Shown piece by piece: positions 21,481 through 31,511 of a stretch of DNA of 64,000 bases (its first letter is position 1; each line of letters opens with the position of its first letter). Made by a program: the position numbers and the translations under genes. The DNA comes from Alviniconcha marisindica. Its lineage: Eukaryota > Mollusca > Gastropoda > Provannidae. The stretch covers positions 1-64,000 of the forward strand of contig JABMCL010003094.1 of the NCBI GenBank assembly GCA_018857735.1, given 5' to 3'. Below the pieces are notes generated by a model. That model searched no databases. It was not told where the DNA came from and was given only the letters and a program-made list of their open reading frames with translations.

Positions 21481-24400
21481 AGTGTGTGTTGTGGTATATA
21501 TATATCTTCAAACATGTTTCAGAAGTGCACTCTGTGGTTTGTGACTTGTGCTTGCTAAGGAGATGAACACCAAGAATTTCACTTCCAGACAGCGTTGGTG
21601 AGAAGAGCGACACGGCCACCATAGAAGGAGCAGCCACAACCAGGCAGTTGGATGATGAGTCATTCTATGAGCAAACCACTGTGGAAGTGTGTGTCAAGAT
21701 GGTGGTGTGTCGAAAGTTCATCACCAAGAAAGTCAACGCCAAGACAGGCAAAGTCATCTACACTGCCTTCAGAACGGTAACAGGTTCCTTCAGCTGTGGC
21801 TGTTTGCTCGTCACTTGTAAACAGTGCCAGGTGGGCACAACTGGCAGACGCTGTGGTTGAATTATCAGCAATTCCCAGACTGGGGGGAAGTCTCACAGGG
21901 TAAATTAAAATAGCTAAAATTGCATCCAGACTCACATCTAATGATAATGGTTCATGTGATGCTGCGGGCGTGATGGCATGCAAGAACAGTGTGGATGGAG
22001 ACGCACCCTTTCACTAACAGGCCTCAGGAGCAGTGAAACTGGCTGACCAGGATTCTGCGATTCTTTCTCGCTTTGCGATGATGAACTGTGTTTTGTGTGT
22101 CAACAGGAAGGGGACCCCCTTTCTTACTTTGTGATGATGAACTAACTGTGTTTTGTGTGTCAACAGGAAGAAGACCCTCCAAAGATACTGGATGTGCACA
22201 CTTATGACACCAAGACAGACACTGATGTCAGCAAGTCAGCAATCAGCAGCGTCCCTGCACCCGCCCCCACCCCTAAGAGGCGACGTGGCCGACCCAGGAA
22301 ATTGCCCCCCACCCCCACACCACCTGCTGGTGAACAGCAAGCTGACAGCGAGGAGGAAGAATCCAGCATGCCATCAGAAGAAACAGGAACTGAAGTTGCG
22401 CCGTGCAAGTCTGACGCCAGCATTGATGGTACTTCAGTCGGCGCTGCCGGCACCAACTCCAGTGATAAAAGTCCTGTCAAGTCTGAGCGCCGCTCAATCA
22501 TTTCCACTCGAAGGCAGGCTGCGAACAAGTCTCCCAGCCGAGGTGAAACCAGGAAGCTTGTGCCGATCAAACGTGGGCGAGGGAGGCCCCCCAGAGTGAT
22601 CAAGAAGCCACGAAAATACCTAGACAGCTATGATGAAGAGCTGGTCAAGCCAGACCCGGGGCCAGAGGAAGACTCTCAGGAAGATGGGAAGGAGGATGAC
22701 TCCTCGGAGGAGGAGGAGAACGAAGACGACGCTGCTGAGGATGAGGATCTGCAGGAGGCTGTGAACGATGCGCTGCAGACTCTTGGGCAGAAGACGGAAT
22801 GTCCCAAGTGTGGGAAGAAGTTCACCACCTCATCCAACTGTCACCGCCACATTCTGAAGGATCGGTGCAGCCACGGTCACCAGTGTGGCTTCTGTGACAA
22901 GCAGTTTGGGTAAGCGGCAGCGCCACAGAGGGAGGGGGCACGTAGCATGGTACAGATATTCCTTTGGACATTCAACACAGCATCTGCAGGGGGCCTGTTT
23001 GTTTTCAGTAATCAAACTGTTGGCTTGGCTTGTAGGGGCTCTGACTGCATAGATGATGCCATGTTGGTTTTGATCTGATTTACCTACTCAGGAGCTGCCA
23101 AAGTGACTGCTGCTCAAGCAGACTGGCCAGTTTTAATGTTAGCTTCAGATACAGGAAAAGAGATTTAGGTTAAAAGTTAAAAAAAAGATTAAACAAACAA
23201 AAACATACAGGAAAAGAATGTGAGTCAAGACCCAAGAAATATAAGTATAAAATTATGATGGTTAACCCTCTGATTCTGAATGAGATGGTTGTTTCTGTGT
23301 GGCTTTAGTCAGTTGTTCATTTCCCTACCCACACTTAAAACTTGTCTCGCTTTAGTCAGTTGTTCATTTCCCTACCCACACCTAAGGCATGTCTCGCTTT
23401 AGTCAGTTGTTCATTTCCCTACCCACACCTAAGGCTTGTCTCGCTTTAGTCAGTTGTTCATTTCCCTACCCACACTTAAGGCTTGTCTCACTTTAGTCAG
23501 TTGTTCATTTCCCTACCCACACTTAAGGCTTGTCTCGCTTTAGTCAGTTGTTCATTTCCCTACCCACACTTAAGGCTTGTCTCGCTTTAGTCAGTTGTTC
23601 ATTTCCCTACCCACACCTAAGGCATGTCTCGCTTTAGTCAGTTGTTCATTTCCCTACCCACACTTAAGGCTTGTCTCAGACAATGGAGCCTGTGTCACTG
23701 ACAAGTGGCCAGCATTGTGCACCAGACCACTGTTGGTCCCTAAGTGCATTTGTTTCTTCTGCATGTGTGTGTTCATACACATGAGTGTGTGTGTACGTGC
23801 ATGCGTGTGTGTGTGTGTGTACAGATGTTTTGTTACGTGTAGTCTTGCAAAACATGTGTACAGCACACAGTCACTCTTTTGTTCAGTACACGGTCACTCT
23901 TGGAGCGCCACATTGACAGTCACCGTGACCAGGAGTTCCCCAACAGTTTCCGCTGCAGTGACTGTAACCGCACCTACGCCACACGCAACGGCTACCTGAA
24001 GCACAAGCGTCAGGGGACATGCTACAAGCGCGACGTCTTCCACGAGGATGGGACGCAGGGGGAGTTTGAGTGCCAGCTGTGCAGGACTCACTTCACCACC
24101 GAGAGGCTGCTCAGCCTGCATAAAGAGAAGGTGAGGGCCGCCTGTGGCGGTGCTGAGTTCACTCATGGCTAAGTTGTTATTCATGGCTAAGTCAGCATTA
24201 GGTGTGGGGGGGGGGGGGGGGTGTATATTGTACATGGCCCTAAGTCAGCACATTAGGTGGGGGGGGGGGGGGTACTGAGTTGTTATTCATGGCTAATAGG
24301 GGTTTTGTGGGGGGGGGGGGGGGGGGGTACTGAGTTTTTATTCATGGCAAAACATTAGGGGGGGGGGGGGGGGTACTGAGTTGTTATTCATGGCTAAGTC

Positions 24401-27400
24401 AGCATTAGGAGGGGGGGAGGGGGGGGGTACTGAGTTGTTATTCAGGGCTAAGTCAAGCACATGGGGGGGGGGGGGGTACTGAGTTGTTATTCATGGCTAA
24501 GTCAGCACATTGGGGGGGGGGGGGGGTACTGAGTTCACGGCTAATTCCAGTACATTGGGGGGGGGGGGGGGGGGTACGGTGACAGGAATAGAGGTGTGGG
24601 GGTGGGGGTGGGGGTACTGAGTTGTTATCATGGCTAAGTCAGCATTAGGTGTGGGGGTGGGGGTACTGAGTTGTTATTCATGGCTAAGTCAGCATTAGGG
24701 GTGGGGGTGGGAGGGTATGAGTTGTTATTCACGGCTAAGTCACACAGGGTGGGGGGGATGGGGGGTGGTGGTACTGAGTTGTTATTCACGGCTAAGTCAG
24801 CATTAGGTGTGGTGTGTGGGGGGGGGGGGGGGGGGTACTGAGTCTTTATTACGGCTAAGTCAGCATTAGGGGGGGGGGGGGGGGGGGGGGTACTGAGTTG
24901 TTATTCACGGCTAAGTCGAAGGTGTGGTGGGGGGGGGGGGGGGGTGCTGAGGTGTTACCTCATGGTAAGGTCTGTAGGAAAAGATGCGTTTTGTAGGAGT
25001 GTTGAACTGTTGCCTCCTCATCTCCAAATCTCCAAGTCTAAATAAAGAGCTGAGATGAGTTCTGTAATAGTGTAGAATGGTTACACAACAGTGTCTTTAG
25101 ACCCTGGGTATAGTGTAGAATGATTACACAACAGTGTCTTTAGACCCTGGGTATAGTGTAGAATGATTACACAACAGTGTCTTTAGACCCAGTCTGACCC
25201 AGTGTCTGTTCTGTTGCAGGTGCATGAGAACCCCAACAACGAGTACAAGTGTCCTGACTGTGGCCGCATCTTCTACAGCAAGCTGGGCTTCAACAAGCAC
25301 ACTGCCAAGAAGTCCTGCACTCTGCCGTTTATTTGTAAAGTGTGCGGCAAGAAGTACTCCAACAAGGCCAAGGAGAGCTACAAGTCTCACATGAGGTTGC
25401 TTGCTTGTCACCCTTCCTCTGCCGGCTTTTTGCTTTGTCATACTCTTCTTTTGTGCTCATTGTTTTGTTTTTAAAAACTTTTGGCATTTTCAGGGACACT
25501 TACTTTCAGCAAGATCATACCCGTCCCAAAGCACTGCTGCAAGACTTGTTGCGGCAATGGTCATATCCCGCCTTGATTATTGTAACTGTGTTTTCACAGG
25601 TCTACCAGCAGACCAGATTGCTCGGTTACAGCGGGTGCAGTATAACGCAGCATGGCTCGTGACGAAAAAAAGAAGACGAGTTCATGTAACACCGCTTCTC
25701 AAGGAACTTCACTGGCTACCCATAAAATTCTGCTGCCAGTACAAGATTGCAACTCTTGCTTACCACCATTTTGAAGAGTCTTTACCTCTTCATCTCTCTT
25801 CATCTCTCCGCACTTATGAACTGTCTCGCTTTCTCCTGTCTTCTAGTGAAAAGCTGCTCAAAATTCCAAAGCAAAATCTCAGATCATTCCGACAATGTTC
25901 CTTCGGTTTCATGGCAACATTTATTTGGAACTCACTGCCGGCCACTCTAAGAAATGTACCAAGACTGTCCCAGTTTAAACCTCACCTCAAAACCTTCCTG
26001 TTTACCCAAGCTTTCCAGTAGAATCTAGTATAGTACTTTGTCTGAAAACAGGTGGCATGCCTGTGTGTGGCTTGTTGAATGTAGAGGGATGCCTGTGGAT
26101 TGGGAGTGGGGGGCGCGGGGTGGGTGTGTGAGAAGACAGATTCAATTTGGTGTTGTGGGTGTTGAGAGTACACATGGTGCTTAATGTCCACAGAAACCAC
26201 GAGGCTTATTAGGGATGGGGGGAAGGGGGTATGGAGTGGGGGGAGAGGGAGATTATATACCTATCGTTACATTGTCACCACTGGAATGACTTCTGCATTA
26301 AGATGGGCAGCAGTGAGAGCCATTTCAATGTTTCAGTAGGAAGTGATAGAGAAAGTCACAAGACAGTGTCCACAAACCACAACCTTTTTGAAGAGAAAGG
26401 AGAGCCGAAGCAGTATCGAACCGAGGTCTTTTTGCTTACCAGCCTAACACCTTACCACTAGGCCAAACTGGCTCTCAGTGTTGAGAGTAGGTAGGTAGTG
26501 ATGCTTAATGTCCTCGGATGTCGGCTGACATATTAGGGACAAGCTGAGACCAATGCCGAAGCATGGTTCAATATAGCTTTACGTCCACGGAAACCAGAAG
26601 GCTCGTTAGGACGTACAGCCCAGGACGGCCACCTCGACTCTAAAACAGCTCCTGAACTATCCCTTTGTGTTGAGAGTAAACGTAAACATGGTGCTTAATG
26701 TCCACAGAAACCATACGGCTTATTAGGGATGGGGAAAAGGGGGGGGGGGTGGGGGGAGGGTATGGAGGTGGGGGAAGAGGGAGATCATATACCTATCGCT
26801 ACACTGTCACCACCAGAATGATTCCTGCATTAAGATGGGTAGCGAAGAGAGCCATTTTAATGTTTCAGTAGGAAGTGATGGGCAAAGTCCATAGTGTCCA
26901 TAGAACACAACCTTTTGAAGAGAAAGGAGAGCCGAAGCGGTATCGAACCGAGGTCCTTCCGCTTACCAGCCTAACGCCTTACCGCTAGGCCAAACCGGCT
27001 CACCAGTGTTGAGAGTATTGATCATTTACTAATTGTTGTATCTGAGTGGACGAGCAGGCACGTAGTGTGCACGTGTGTGTGTCTTGTGTATATATATATA
27101 TATAGTTATTGTTTAATAGGTGATAATGGCAGACTACAACATTTAAGGTTCTATTGTTGAAATGTATGTTAGTGTGGTTTTTGTTATAAGAGGTTTGTAC
27201 AGTGCAGTGAGTTTAACTCTGGTTAGAGAACAGCGCTTTATAAGAATTATTTATCATTATTATCTTTTAATAGCGTAATGACAAACTGCTGAGCTGTCTG
27301 TTCATAGCAGTTTGTCTGACCTCTACCTAATTTCAAGGTCACAGGCAGCAGGGCAATGGTCAGACTGAAGGTGTAGTTTTCTGAATTCAGAATGCAGTCA

Positions 27401-29575
27401 AGTTTGTTGCAGTTGTTCCGTATGTTACCAAGATCACATGCATAACAGTCACACCTTCATCGGTCTTTTCAGTTGTGGTATGCATTCAGGGGAGATAACT
27501 GACATGGGCTATACTCAAAGGAAATCTTTTCTGCTGGTGTTTTTATTTGAATAGTGTGTGCAACTCTGTTGAATTTTGCACCATCATAATCAGTCGAGTT
27601 TTACATTTTCTGCTACGTTTCCAAAGTTTTGATGACCTTGGACATCCTCTGACCTTTCTTGGCAAGGCCAGGTGACCGTTGGTTTTGTGTGTTTTTGCCA
27701 GTTGTCTGTTTGTTTGTGTGTGTGTGTGTGTGTGTGTTTTTGCCAGTTGTTGTTTGTTTGTGTGTGTGTGTGTGTTTTTGCCAGTTGTTGTTTGTTTGTG
27801 TGTGTGTGTATGTTTTTGCCAGTTGACAGTCTTTTGTTTTTCTTGAGTGTGTGTTTTTGCCAGTTTTTTGTTGTTGTTGTGTGTGTGTGTGTGTGTATGT
27901 TTTTGCCAGTTGACAGTTTTTTGTTTTTCTTGTGTGTGTGTTTTTGCCAGCTGACAGTTGTTTTTCATTGGTGTCCATGTTGTTCCAGGTACCACATGGC
28001 CGAGGTGTCTGGCGTTCAGTTCCAGTGCGAGGATTGCGGGAGAGTGTACATGACGGACATGGCGCTGAAGAAGCACAAGCTGTCCCACTCGGCCATCCGC
28101 CCCTACAAGTGCAGCCAGTGCCCCAAGACCTTCCCCATGCGCTACATGGTCAAGGACCACGAGAGGATGCACACAGGTCGGACACTTAGCCCCAGTATCT
28201 GCCTCCGTTTGTAGACATTCCCTTCTCTCATTGGCTGTGTCTCTGTCACGCTTGCATGTTGTTTGTGCCATGCGTGCATGTTTTTATTTGATTGTGTACT
28301 GATGCAGACACTTTCACTGTGTATATTACTATATATGTGCTTCCTTCTGACTTGTGGAAGCATGTTGATATTGTTTGTGATTCAGATACTTAATGAACTA
28401 TGGAAAGACGTTTCTAGACGAGATTGTTCTCTGAAGCTGCAGCTGGTGCTGTTTCTCATGCCTTTGTCAGTTAGTGTTGTGTGGCAGTTGACTGCAGTCT
28501 GACAGTGTGTCCTGATGTCTTGTTAGTGTTGTGTGGCAGTTGACTGCAGTGTGTGGTTACGTCTGACGGTGTGTCCTGATGTCTTGTTAGTGTTGTGTGC
28601 CAGTTGGACTGCAGTCAATGGTTATGTCTGACAGTGTGTCCTGATGTCTTGTTAGTGTTGTGTGTCAGTTGACTGCAGTGTGTGTTACATCTGACGGTGT
28701 GTCCTGATGTCTTGTTAGTGTTGTGTGTCAGTTGGACAGCAGTGTGTGCTACATCTGACGGTGTGTCTTGTTAGTGTTGTGTGTCAGTTGGACATCAGTG
28801 TGTGCTACATCTGACAGTGTGTCCTGATGTCTTGTTAGTGTTGTGTGTCAGTTGGACAGCAGTGTGTGCTACATCTGACGGTGTGTCCTGATGTCTTGTT
28901 AGTGTTGTGTGTCAGTTGACTGCAGTGTGTGGTTATGTCTGATGGTGCATCCTGATGTCTTCCTCAGGGGAGAAGCCGTTCCTGTGCAACATGTGTGGAA
29001 CCTCCTTCGGCAACCGCGGCCACCTGTACCGCCACATTCGCTCCCACCAGCTGGGCACCCTGCACAAGCGCGGCCGCCCCCGCAAGTTCCCCCAGTCCAT
29101 GATGGTGAAGATCTCCAAGGAGGAGGAGGAGGAGGTGGTGGGCGACCTCGTTGGCAGGGTGGGGGGCGAGCTGGGGGTGGTGGAGATCAAGACGGACCCC
29201 CTGCAGGAGGTGTCGGAGGAGATGGCGGGCAGCATGATGGGGCCCGGCCCCACCTACATCACCGTGCACACGGTGGAGGGCGGGCAGCTGGGGGAGCCGG
29301 CGGTGGTCAGCGAGGGGCAGCTGCAGCACGTGGTGATGGAGGCACCTGATGGAATGACCGACAACGTCGTGCTGCAGGTCATCCGCGACCTCACCGGCGC
29401 CACCACCGTCTACCAGCAGGTGACGGAGGCCCCAGGGGTCGCTGCAGCGCAGAGCGTGGTGGCCTCCACTCAGCAGCCGCAGATCATCGTGTCAGCGGCA
29501 CATTCAGGGAATCAGCAGCCACAGATCATTGTGGCGTCACCGCAGAAAGTGACTGCAGTCTCGCAGCCACAGTGA
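19146..29575 (+). CDS. AT-hook, nine-finger C2H2/C2HC zinc-finger protein (seven exons, intact)
   Basis: Exons I 19146-19362, J 21589-21776, K 22167-22909, L 23887-24130, M 25220-25395, N 27989-28176 and O 28968-29575 join in phase to 2364 nt, 787 residues plus stop. Predicted features: AT-hooks near residues 173-180, 271-278 and 619-625; a strongly acidic run near 302-330; fingers at 347-369 (C2HC), 375-395, 406-428 (C2HC), 445-466, 475-497 (C2HC), 503-525, 536-556, 564-584 and 592-612; the classical HTGEKP linker spans the N/O junction; the C-terminus is Gln/Val-rich. AT-hooks plus fingers indicate a nuclear DNA-binding regulator; its targets cannot be read from sequence. The start at 19146 (aaaATGg) is chosen because no in-phase upstream exon was found. 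A longer N-terminus is possible. No named orthologue is recognised. Confidence 0.85.
19607..21132 (-). mobile_element. Candidate solo LTR (about 1.53 kb)
   Basis: The block begins TGTAGGG and ends GGTTACA on the + strand (TGTA...TACA ends) and is flanked on both sides by TAAT (19603-19606 and 21133-21136), as expected for a short target-site duplication. On the - strand the first 250 bp are CpG-rich and include a donor-like gagagcct|gtaagtag; attaaa lies about 80 bp before the other end. No coding sequence lies inside. It sits in the intron between exons I and J. Element class and orientation are inferred. Confidence 0.45.
21405..21477. repeat. (CT)n microsatellite
   Basis: About 36 uninterrupted CT dinucleotides, some 110 bp before exon J. 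Confidence 0.97.
21589..21776 (+). CDS. Exon J of the zinc-finger gene
   Basis: The acceptor ttcacttccag joins exon I in phase 1. The exon encodes DSVGEKSDTATIEGAATTRQ and later TTVEVCVKMVVCRKFITKK, and leaves in phase 0 at AGAACG|gtaaca. The TTVEVCVKM part resembles exon E' of the proximal copy. Function of this segment unknown. Confidence 0.8.
22047..22166. repeat. 60-bp duplication of the exon K acceptor
   Basis: gaactgtgttttgtgtgtca acag occurs at 22083-22106 and, with 4 extra bases, ends again at 22166. Both copies finish in the same AG followed by GAAG. Use of the upstream AG would add 60 bp, which contains an in-frame TAA. Confidence 0.85.
22167..22909 (+). CDS. Exon K: AT-hooks, acidic region, first fingers
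   Basis: The largest exon: entered in phase 0 (EEDPPKILDV), left in phase 2 at TTTGG|gtaagc. It holds the AT-hook KRRRGRPRKLP, a second hook-like KRGRGRPPRV with basic KKPRKY after it, an acidic run (DSSEEEENEDDAAEDED), a complete C2HC finger (CPKCGKKF ... HRHILKDRC) and the Cys pair of the next finger (CGFC). The following intron splits that finger. Confidence 0.9.
22910..23300. other. Intron sequence, nothing recognised
   Basis: Non-repetitive DNA after the exon K donor. Confidence 0.4.
23300..23682. repeat. 47-bp minisatellite (tttagtcagttgttcatttc)
   Basis: Eight highly similar copies containing tttagtcagttgttcatttc and cctacccacac; the high identity suggests recent expansion. Confidence 0.95.
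23887..24130 (+). CDS. Exon L: fingers 2 (end), 3 and 4 (start)
   Basis: The acceptor cttttgttcag completes the split codon (QFG|TRSLLERHIDSH). The C2HC finger CSDCNRTY ... HKRQGTC follows, then CQLCRTHF ... LHKEK, whose last ligand is the His at the start of exon M. Leaves in phase 0 at GAGAAG|gtgagg. Confidence 0.9.
24150..24962. repeat. Poly-G minisatellite
   Basis: About 14 units of ctgagttgttattcatggct, aagtcagcattag and a G run of 10-25 bases, starting within 50 bp of the exon L donor. Every unit can supply the tracts for a G-quadruplex on the transcribed-sense strand, so the intron RNA would be exceptionally G4-rich. Confidence 0.95.
25060..25195. repeat. 44-bp tandem repeat before exon M
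   Basis: Three near-identical copies of gtgtagaatgattacacaac plus agtgtctttagaccctggg. Confidence 0.9.
25220..25395 (+). CDS. Exon M: fingers 4 (end), 5 and 6 (start)
   Basis: The acceptor ctgttctgttgcag opens VHENPNNEYKCPDCGRIF, a C2HC finger ending KKSC, then CKVCGKKY with an extra-long spacer to SHMR. Leaves in phase 2 at CATGAG|gttgct, a weak donor but the phase fits exon N exactly. Confidence 0.88.
25480..26021 (+). mobile_element. 5'-truncated non-LTR retrotransposon, end of reverse transcriptase
   Basis: An open frame contains SRLDYCNCVFTGLP, LQRVQYNAAWLV, TPLLKELHWLP and IWNSLPATLRN, ending KPHLKTFLFTQAFQ and stop at 26021. This order is characteristic of the C-terminal end of the reverse transcriptase of Jockey/CR1-like LINEs. 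Only the last 180 residues are present, in sense orientation within the intron between exons M and N. The frame is unbroken, so the insertion may be fairly young. It is a fragment and cannot be autonomous. Confidence 0.88.
26160..26474 (-). mobile_element. tRNA-derived SINE, copy 1
   Basis: Read on the - strand, a tRNA-like head (26474-26402) contains tggcctagtggtaagg (A box) and ggttcgatact (B box, one mismatch), followed by a body shared with copy 2 (e.g. ttgtggtttgtggacactgt; ccctaataagcc). Confidence 0.75.
26500..26650 (-). mobile_element. SINE body fragment
   Basis: Contains tccacggaaaccagaaggct, similar to the body of the flanking SINE copies, but no tRNA-like head. Confidence 0.45.
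26660..27001 (-). mobile_element. tRNA-derived SINE, copy 2, with near-perfect tRNA head
   Basis: The - strand head, 27001-26929, is 73 nt long, begins GAGCCGG and ends CGGCTC so the acceptor stem pairs, and contains tggcctagcggtaagg and ggttcgatacc (intact A and B boxes). The body matches copy 1 base for base over long stretches. A real tRNA gene is less likely because the head continues straight into the shared SINE body. Confidence 0.8.
27235..27272 (+). mobile_element. Possible element 3' tail
   Basis: cagcgctttataagaattat followed by ttatcattattatc resembles the 3' ends of invertebrate SINE/LINE copies (gcgct ... ATT tail). Fragment only. Confidence 0.35.
27690..27960. repeat. GT/T-rich repeat with many acceptor-like sites
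   Basis: About eight copies of gtgtgtttttgccagttg of variable length. Each holds a pyrimidine run followed by CAG, immediately upstream of the exon N acceptor (catgttgttccag). Confidence 0.9.
27989..28176 (+). CDS. Exon N: fingers 6 (end), 7 and 8
   Basis: Joins exon M in phase 2 (MR|YHMAEVSGVQFQC). Canonical fingers CEDCGRVY ... HKLSH and CSQCPKTF ... HERMH are complete. The exon ends CACACAG|gtcgga in phase 1, inside the HTGEKP linker. Confidence 0.92.
28440..28967 (+). repeat. 62-66 bp minisatellite carrying acceptor-like sequence before exon O
   Basis: About eight copies of gtgtcctgatgtcttgttag followed by tgttgtgtgtcagttgactg and variants. The last unit is the functional acceptor of exon O (cctgatgtcttcctcag), differing from the repeats at three bases just before the AG. 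Confidence 0.88.
28968..29575 (+). CDS. Exon O: last finger, third AT-hook, C-terminal tail and stop
   Basis: The exon completes the linker (HTG|EKPF) and finger 9 (CNMCGTSF ... HIRSH), then an AT-hook (HKRGRPRKF). The tail is acidic then Gly/Val/Gln-rich (e.g. TVYQQVTEAP, QQPQIIV repeated), resembling glutamine-rich activation regions, which is an inference. TGA at 29573-29575. Codon use is markedly GC-rich in the first half. Confidence 0.92.
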
Positions 29576-30075
29576 TGTCAGCTCTACTGACAGTGACTAC
29601 AGTCTGGCAGCCACTGTGATGTCAACTCTACTGACAGTCTCACAGCCACAATGATGTTAACTCTACTGACAGAACACAGTGACTGCAGTCTCGCAGCCAC
29701 AGTGATGTCAACTCTACTGACAGTGACTGCAGTCTCGCTGCCACAGTGATGTCAACTCTACCGACAATGACAGCAGTCTGGCAGTCACAGTGATGTCAAC
29801 TCTACTGACAGAACACAGACAGTGACCGCAGTCTGGCAGTCACAATGATGTCAACTCTACTGACAGAACGCAGACAGTGACCGCAGTCTGGCAGTCACAG
29901 TGATGTCAACTCTACTGACAGAACACAGACAGTGACTGCAGTGACACTAACACAGCCTGAGAGATGCCAACCCAGCAGAGCAGTCACAGTGATGTCAACT
30001 CTACTGACAGAACACAGACAGTGACTGCAGTGACACTAACCCAGCCTGAGAGATGCCAACCCAGCAGAGCAGTGC
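29545..30075 (+). repeat. Minisatellite containing the end of the coding sequence and its stop
   Basis: About eight copies of gtgactgcagtctcgcagcc acagtgatgtcaactctact gacag-type units (45-70 bp). The first unit is the last eight codons plus TGA of the zinc-finger gene, so the 3' UTR consists of reiterated coding end. Confidence 0.88.
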
Positions 30076-30079
30076 GGTG

Positions 30080-31255
30080 AATCAGCAGTAGTTGTGGTGC
30101 TGTCAAACAAACGCATATTACTGAGTAAGACTGACAGGTGTTCAAACCTGTGACAAAATACATGCATCAAAGTGCCCTTACTGTATGGTGTTATTGTGGA
30201 CAACCAGCTGCCCTTCGCCCAGTCTGCTCAGCAGGGGAGGAGGGCGGTGGTTTAAAAACAAAACAAAAAAACACCTTTCTGGTCACTCACTGGTGCCCCG
30301 GAGTGAGTGAGTGAGTGCACAGACATGCACAGACACACACGCATGCACGTGTGCATGCATTCTCTCACAGGCACACACAGTTGGTGGAAATGTTGGTTAA
30401 CATTGTGCTTGATCCTGGTTATGTTTGACCTCATTGACGATTGAATGTTGTTGTTGATCACTTTTATATAGCGCTGTTCTCCACTCTTGGCAGACTCTTC
30501 GCGCTCGCATGTACTTCTACATGAGCGAATAGCTTTTTATAGCACGTTTTTTAATATCCACCAAAGTGGTGTACTTGCGGTGCTGACGTGGCTGGTGCCA
30601 CATGAAACTGCTGCCGTCTTGGTGCATTCTGTGCACCACACAAGGTGCATGCATGTTTAGCTGTAACTTGCCACCTGCACTTTTGGCAGAGTAACCAGGA
30701 TCTTTTACTGCAATAACACGGGGGTGGAAGAGATATTATTAATAAGAGTCAGCACAGAAAGTTGTGACTGTTCTTCCAACACCGTGACAGGCTGGTGAGG
30801 GTTATAGAGGTTCCACTCCCAGCTACAAGCCCCACCTCCTTCCTGTCAGGTTGTCACTGGTACCACTGTGTGGTGCTGTGTTGACTGGTGGAACAGAGGG
30901 TTCCTCCCAAGACTTTCACCCACAGAAAGACTAACCCCTCTTTTAACAGCTCTTTTTCTTGACTTAGTGGAGGGGGGGGGGGGCCACTATATACAATGTT
31001 TTTCTTTTCTGGTGTCTTCTGTCTTGGTGCTAGTTGTGTGCATTTGTGTAGCTGTGTTGTAAGGGTTTTGCTGTACATGTGACTTGCCTGCCTTCCCTGG
31101 CTAACAAGTCAGTTTACAGGGTTATTGCCAGTACCTTCTGTGTTCTTACTGCAGGCATCAAATCAATGATTGTTTTTTTCAAAGAAATTTCTTCTACATT
31201 GTTGTCTTTTTTCTGCTTGTAGGCCTACTCTCTCTCTGCATCCTCCCTCTCTCAG
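30080..31255. other. 3' flank with dispersed-element fragments
   Basis: Contains tatagcgctgttctccactc (30470-30490), a gatcttttactgcaataacac block (30690-30720) and the reverse complement of the SINE body piece seen near 17950 (30752-30771). These look like old dispersed repeats. No coding exon recognised. The zinc-finger transcript presumably ends here, but I see no AATAAA before 31260. Confidence 0.4.
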
Positions 31256-31261
31256 ACACCA

Positions 31262-31367
31262 ACACTGAGACACACACACAGAAATAAACACACACACACA
31301 CAGAGAAATAAACACACACACACTCACACACACACACAGAGAAATAAACACACACACACAGAGAAAT

Positions 31368-31420
<53 letters not shown>

Positions 31421-31476
31421 TAAAAATAAACACACACACACACACATGCACAGAAATAAACACACACACAGAAATA

Positions 31477-31511
<35 letters not shown>

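Noticed and set aside
26402..27001. Two tRNA genes
   Set aside because: Both heads continue into the same SINE body; treated as SINE copies.
28909..29349. Alternate frame over exon O rich in Gly/Arg
   Set aside because: Shadow of the GC-rich real exon; the finger frame is phase-consistent with exon N.
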